Assembly (NCBI GenBank): GCA_003152145.1
Contig: PLZL01000157.1
Span: 1 to 44,575, forward strand
From: Limisphaerales bacterium
GTDB taxonomy: Bacteria; Verrucomicrobiota; Verrucomicrobiae; Limisphaerales; UBA11358
DNA: 44,575 nt
Direction of reading: 5' to 3'
Below, in pieces: positions 42,812 through 44,575 of the stretch (positions are counted from its first letter, which is position 1; every line of letters starts with the position of its first letter). The position numbers and the translations under genes were made by a program. The notes under the pieces were generated by a model. The model was not told the DNA's origin and ran no database searches. It was given only the letters and a program-made list of their open reading frames with translations.

Positions 42812-44254
42812 TTACCGGGCCGTGAATTTCACCAACGCCGCGCTCGCGGCCGGCAGGTTCAAGGAGAACTGGCCGTTCCGGGATGGCTTGGGCAACGCAG
42901 TCCATTTCCCCTTCCATACCGCGTCGTCCCGAATTTCCGCGCCTCCGAGCGTCACGTTGGTTTTGGCGGAAACATCGCCGCCGGGCGCGGTCAGGAAAAT
43001 CACCTGTCCGCGGGAATCTTCAAAGCCCGGAGTGAGGGTGACGTTTGCGGTGCGCGCCCCGGAACCGTGTTCCCGGTTGATGAGCGTGACGTAAATCGTT
43101 TTTTTGCAGGCCAGCGCGGCGAAAACGGCCAAGTTGAGGTTGTCCGGATTCGCAATCGTCGCGGGCAGCAGGCGTCCGTGACCACCCAGGGCGAACATTT
43201 TCTCCGCGTAGCCAATCGGATGAATGTTGCAGCCCTCCGGCGAAGTCCAGAAAGTCGCGTAACGGCTCGGCGCGTTTTCATCCCGCGCCGCCACGGTATC
43301 GCCGGTGTGGAAATTGATGCCGCTGGCGCCGTGCGCCGCCCACCACCACATGTAATCCAGCGCCCACAGCGCCGAGGCGAACGTGTCGCTTACGTCCTTC
43401 GCGCCGCCGTCGTAAAAGCTGTTCGCCTCCTCCAGGCGGTAGGGGAGTCCGTTGGAAACGATGGCGGGAACAAAAACATTGGCGAACTTCAAATAATGAT
43501 CGTCCATCGCCGGTGACAGGATTTTGTCGCGTGCCGCCGCCGGGTCTTTCACCTTCCGCGCGTCGCCGCCGGGATAATCGTGCTGTGACACAAACGCCAG
43601 CGGGCCATTGGTCCCAAACTCATTCGCAAAATCACGCGACCAGGATTCGTGCCCCGGCGAGACCCCCGGCCCGCAAAACTTCGCCCCCGGCGAATTTGTC
43701 GGCGCGGTGATTTGCGCGGCGTATTTTTTCCATTCGGCCAGATAGACGCCGTAGTTCGTGGAAAAAACATTTGGCTCGTTGCCAATGGCGAAGCAGGTCA
43801 GTTGCCTTTTGTAGTGGCGCAAAATGTAATTCGCCATTTTTGCCGCATCATCAGGATTGCCATGATTCAGGCGAAGCGTGTAAATCACCTTTACGCCGGC
43901 AGCCTTGGCGAAGGCGAACAGGCTGTCCACGTCCGCCTTGGTCGGCGTCGGCAGCGTCGGGCGATCCGCCGTGTTGCCACCGACGCGCAGGCTTTTTACG
44001 CCGAGTGTTTTGAAGGTGGCGACCAGCCGCTTGTTCGCAGGGCTGAAGAAGTGGTTCCCATTCGTGCCAGCGAGCGCGCGCTGCATCTCAAAACTCAATC
44101 CCAGGTAATCCGGCGCAATTTCCGCGCCGGCGCGCGCCGGTTCGAGGGTGACGCCCACCGGCGATTGCGCGAAACTGGAAAACACCGGCAGACCCAGCGC
44201 GCTCCCCAGCAATAAAAAAAACATCCTCGCCGGATGAGATTTGGGCTGTGACAT
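42812..44254 (-). CDS. Secreted GH79-like glycoside hydrolase
   Basis: 480 residues from ATG 44252-44254 on the minus strand; the frame is open upstream, but MSQPKSHPARMFFLLLGSALGLPVFSSFAQS is a complete signal peptide. Barrel motifs: APDYLGLSFEMQRAL, LRVGGNTADRPT, the putative acid/base Glu160 in FAIGNEPNVFS and the putative nucleophile Glu275 or Glu276 in RLEEANSFYDGG. This is the clan A arrangement of GH79 beta-glucuronidases/heparanase-like enzymes; a C-terminal beta domain (TIYVTLINREHGSG onward) completes it. Beta-glucuronic acid on arabinogalactan or rhamnogalacturonan side chains is the likely target. It starts the minus-strand group. Confidence 0.85.
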   Translation of the reverse strand: MSQPKSHPARMFFLLLGSALGLPVFSSFAQSPVGVTLEPARAGAEIAPDYLGLSFEMQRALAGTNGNHFFSPANKRLVATFKTLGVKSLRVGGNTADRPTLPTPTKADVDSLFAFAKAAGVKVIYTLRLNHGNPDDAAKMANYILRHYKRQLTCFAIGNEPNVFSTNYGVYLAEWKKYAAQITAPTNSPGAKFCGPGVSPGHESWSRDFANEFGTNGPLAFVSQHDYPGGDARKVKDPAAARDKILSPAMDDHYLKFANVFVPAIVSNGLPYRLEEANSFYDGGAKDVSDTFASALWALDYMWWWAAHGASGINFHTGDTVAARDENAPSRYATFWTSPEGCNIHPIGYAEKMFALGGHGRLLPATIANPDNLNLAVFAALACKKTIYVTLINREHGSGARTANVTLTPGFEDSRGQVIFLTAPGGDVSAKTNVTLGGAEIRDDAVWKGKWTALPKPSRNGQFSLNLPAASAALVKFTAR

Positions 44255-44426
44255 GCTGCCAAGATTAAAACGGCTTGCGTGCCATGTCACTCTTATTGCC
44301 GGATGCCAGCGCGCGAATGGAACGGATCCGAACAAGGCGCCGCGCAGCTCAATCGCTGCGTCGTGGACTCTGCTGGCGGAGTATATTGTGAATTCTGACT
44401 TATATTAATCGGTCAAAAGATTTTTT
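44255..44426. other. Gap upstream of the GH79-like gene, no gene seen
   Basis: The region should carry the promoter of the minus-strand group, but no convincing -35/-10 pair or operator was recognised. The stretch 44381-44410 is AT-rich. No RNA gene or long inverted repeat was found. Confidence 0.4.
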
Positions 44427-44575
44427 GTGAAGAGCCCGACCAAGCCAATGGCCGGTTTTCATTTATTGGCCGATCACAGAAAAACAGGACATTGGCAGGA
44501 CGACGTGACTTCGCTTTTTCAGGCCAGCGGGTGGATGTCACACAAGTCATTGAGTCAGCGACCTCCGGCAAAGCC
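44427..44575 (+). CDS. Possible 5' end of a plus-strand gene cut by the window edge
   Basis: A frame from GTG 44427 or ATG 44448 stays open to the end of the window (about 49 or 42 codons; MAGFHLLADHRKTGHWQDDV near the start). No ribosome-binding site or family motif was recognised. It could be a real gene diverging from the GH79-like gene or chance. Confidence 0.25.
   Translation, partial: MKSPTKPMAGFHLLADHRKTGHWQDDVTSLFQASGWMSHKSLSQRPPAK

Overview
The window looks like a chromosomal segment of a Verrucomicrobia-type bacterium, probably of the Pedosphaera-like lineage. This is an inference from gene style, not from a marker gene: there is no rRNA, tRNA or ribosomal protein here. The signs are a giant secreted protein with autotransporter-associated beta-strand repeats, many secreted carbohydrate-active enzymes encoded in overlapping genes, URO-D-like proteins, a signal-peptide-bearing TIM-barrel isomerase, and many short palindromic dispersed repeats.

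Layout. (1) 1-3339 is the 3' part of a beta-strand-repeat surface protein, closed by a strong hairpin terminator. (2) 3469-27607 is one unbroken plus-strand array of 17 genes (one interrupted), many joined by 4-base ATGA or GTGA overlaps, and ending in a second intrinsic terminator at 27679-27719. It encodes two PL1-type pectate lyases, an ACS-type MFS transporter, a DapA/KDG-aldolase-family enzyme, an MGH1-like glycosidase, a beta-helix/unknown fusion, a secreted TIM-barrel isomerase homologue, a DUF5060/DUF4038 (GH140-like) enzyme, a GH20/GH67-like hydrolase, a GH127-like enzyme, a GH43-like enzyme interrupted by a stop codon, a DUF3826 protein, an RraA-family protein, a split altronate dehydratase (SAF plus large subunit), a URO-D-like protein and an SDR. 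(3) 27801-31652 is a lone type IIG-like restriction-methylation gene, visibly more AT-rich than its surroundings. (4) 31697-38235 continues on the plus strand with a second URO-D-like protein, a cytosolic TIM-barrel isomerase, a PhyH dioxygenase, a cytosolic GH31 and a GPH symporter. (5) 38239-44254 is a minus-strand group: a BNR/sialidase-fold lipoprotein candidate, a GH78 alpha-L-rhamnosidase and a GH79-like glycosidase. The last 320 bases hold only a possible partial reading frame.

Together the genes read as a pectin, rhamnogalacturonan-like, degradation locus. Secreted lyases and hydrolases cut the backbone and side chains (uronate, rhamnose, arabinose or aceric/apiose-type decorations), MFS and GPH carriers take up products, and cytosolic enzymes (SDR, split altronate dehydratase, RraA, DapA-family) take uronates towards keto-deoxy acids and pyruvate. 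No SusC/SusD pair, TonB receptor or transcriptional regulator is seen.

The least expected observations are: dispersed palindromic repeats (REPIN-like double hairpins and CGAAACACA-type repeats) that are translated as part of the secretory leaders of at least four enzymes; an in-frame amber stop exactly at the signal-peptide junction of the GH43-like gene; a 19-bp inverted repeat that buries the start codon of the GH127 gene; and a restriction-modification gene set inside the sugar locus. All family calls come from reading motifs by eye; no database search was run.
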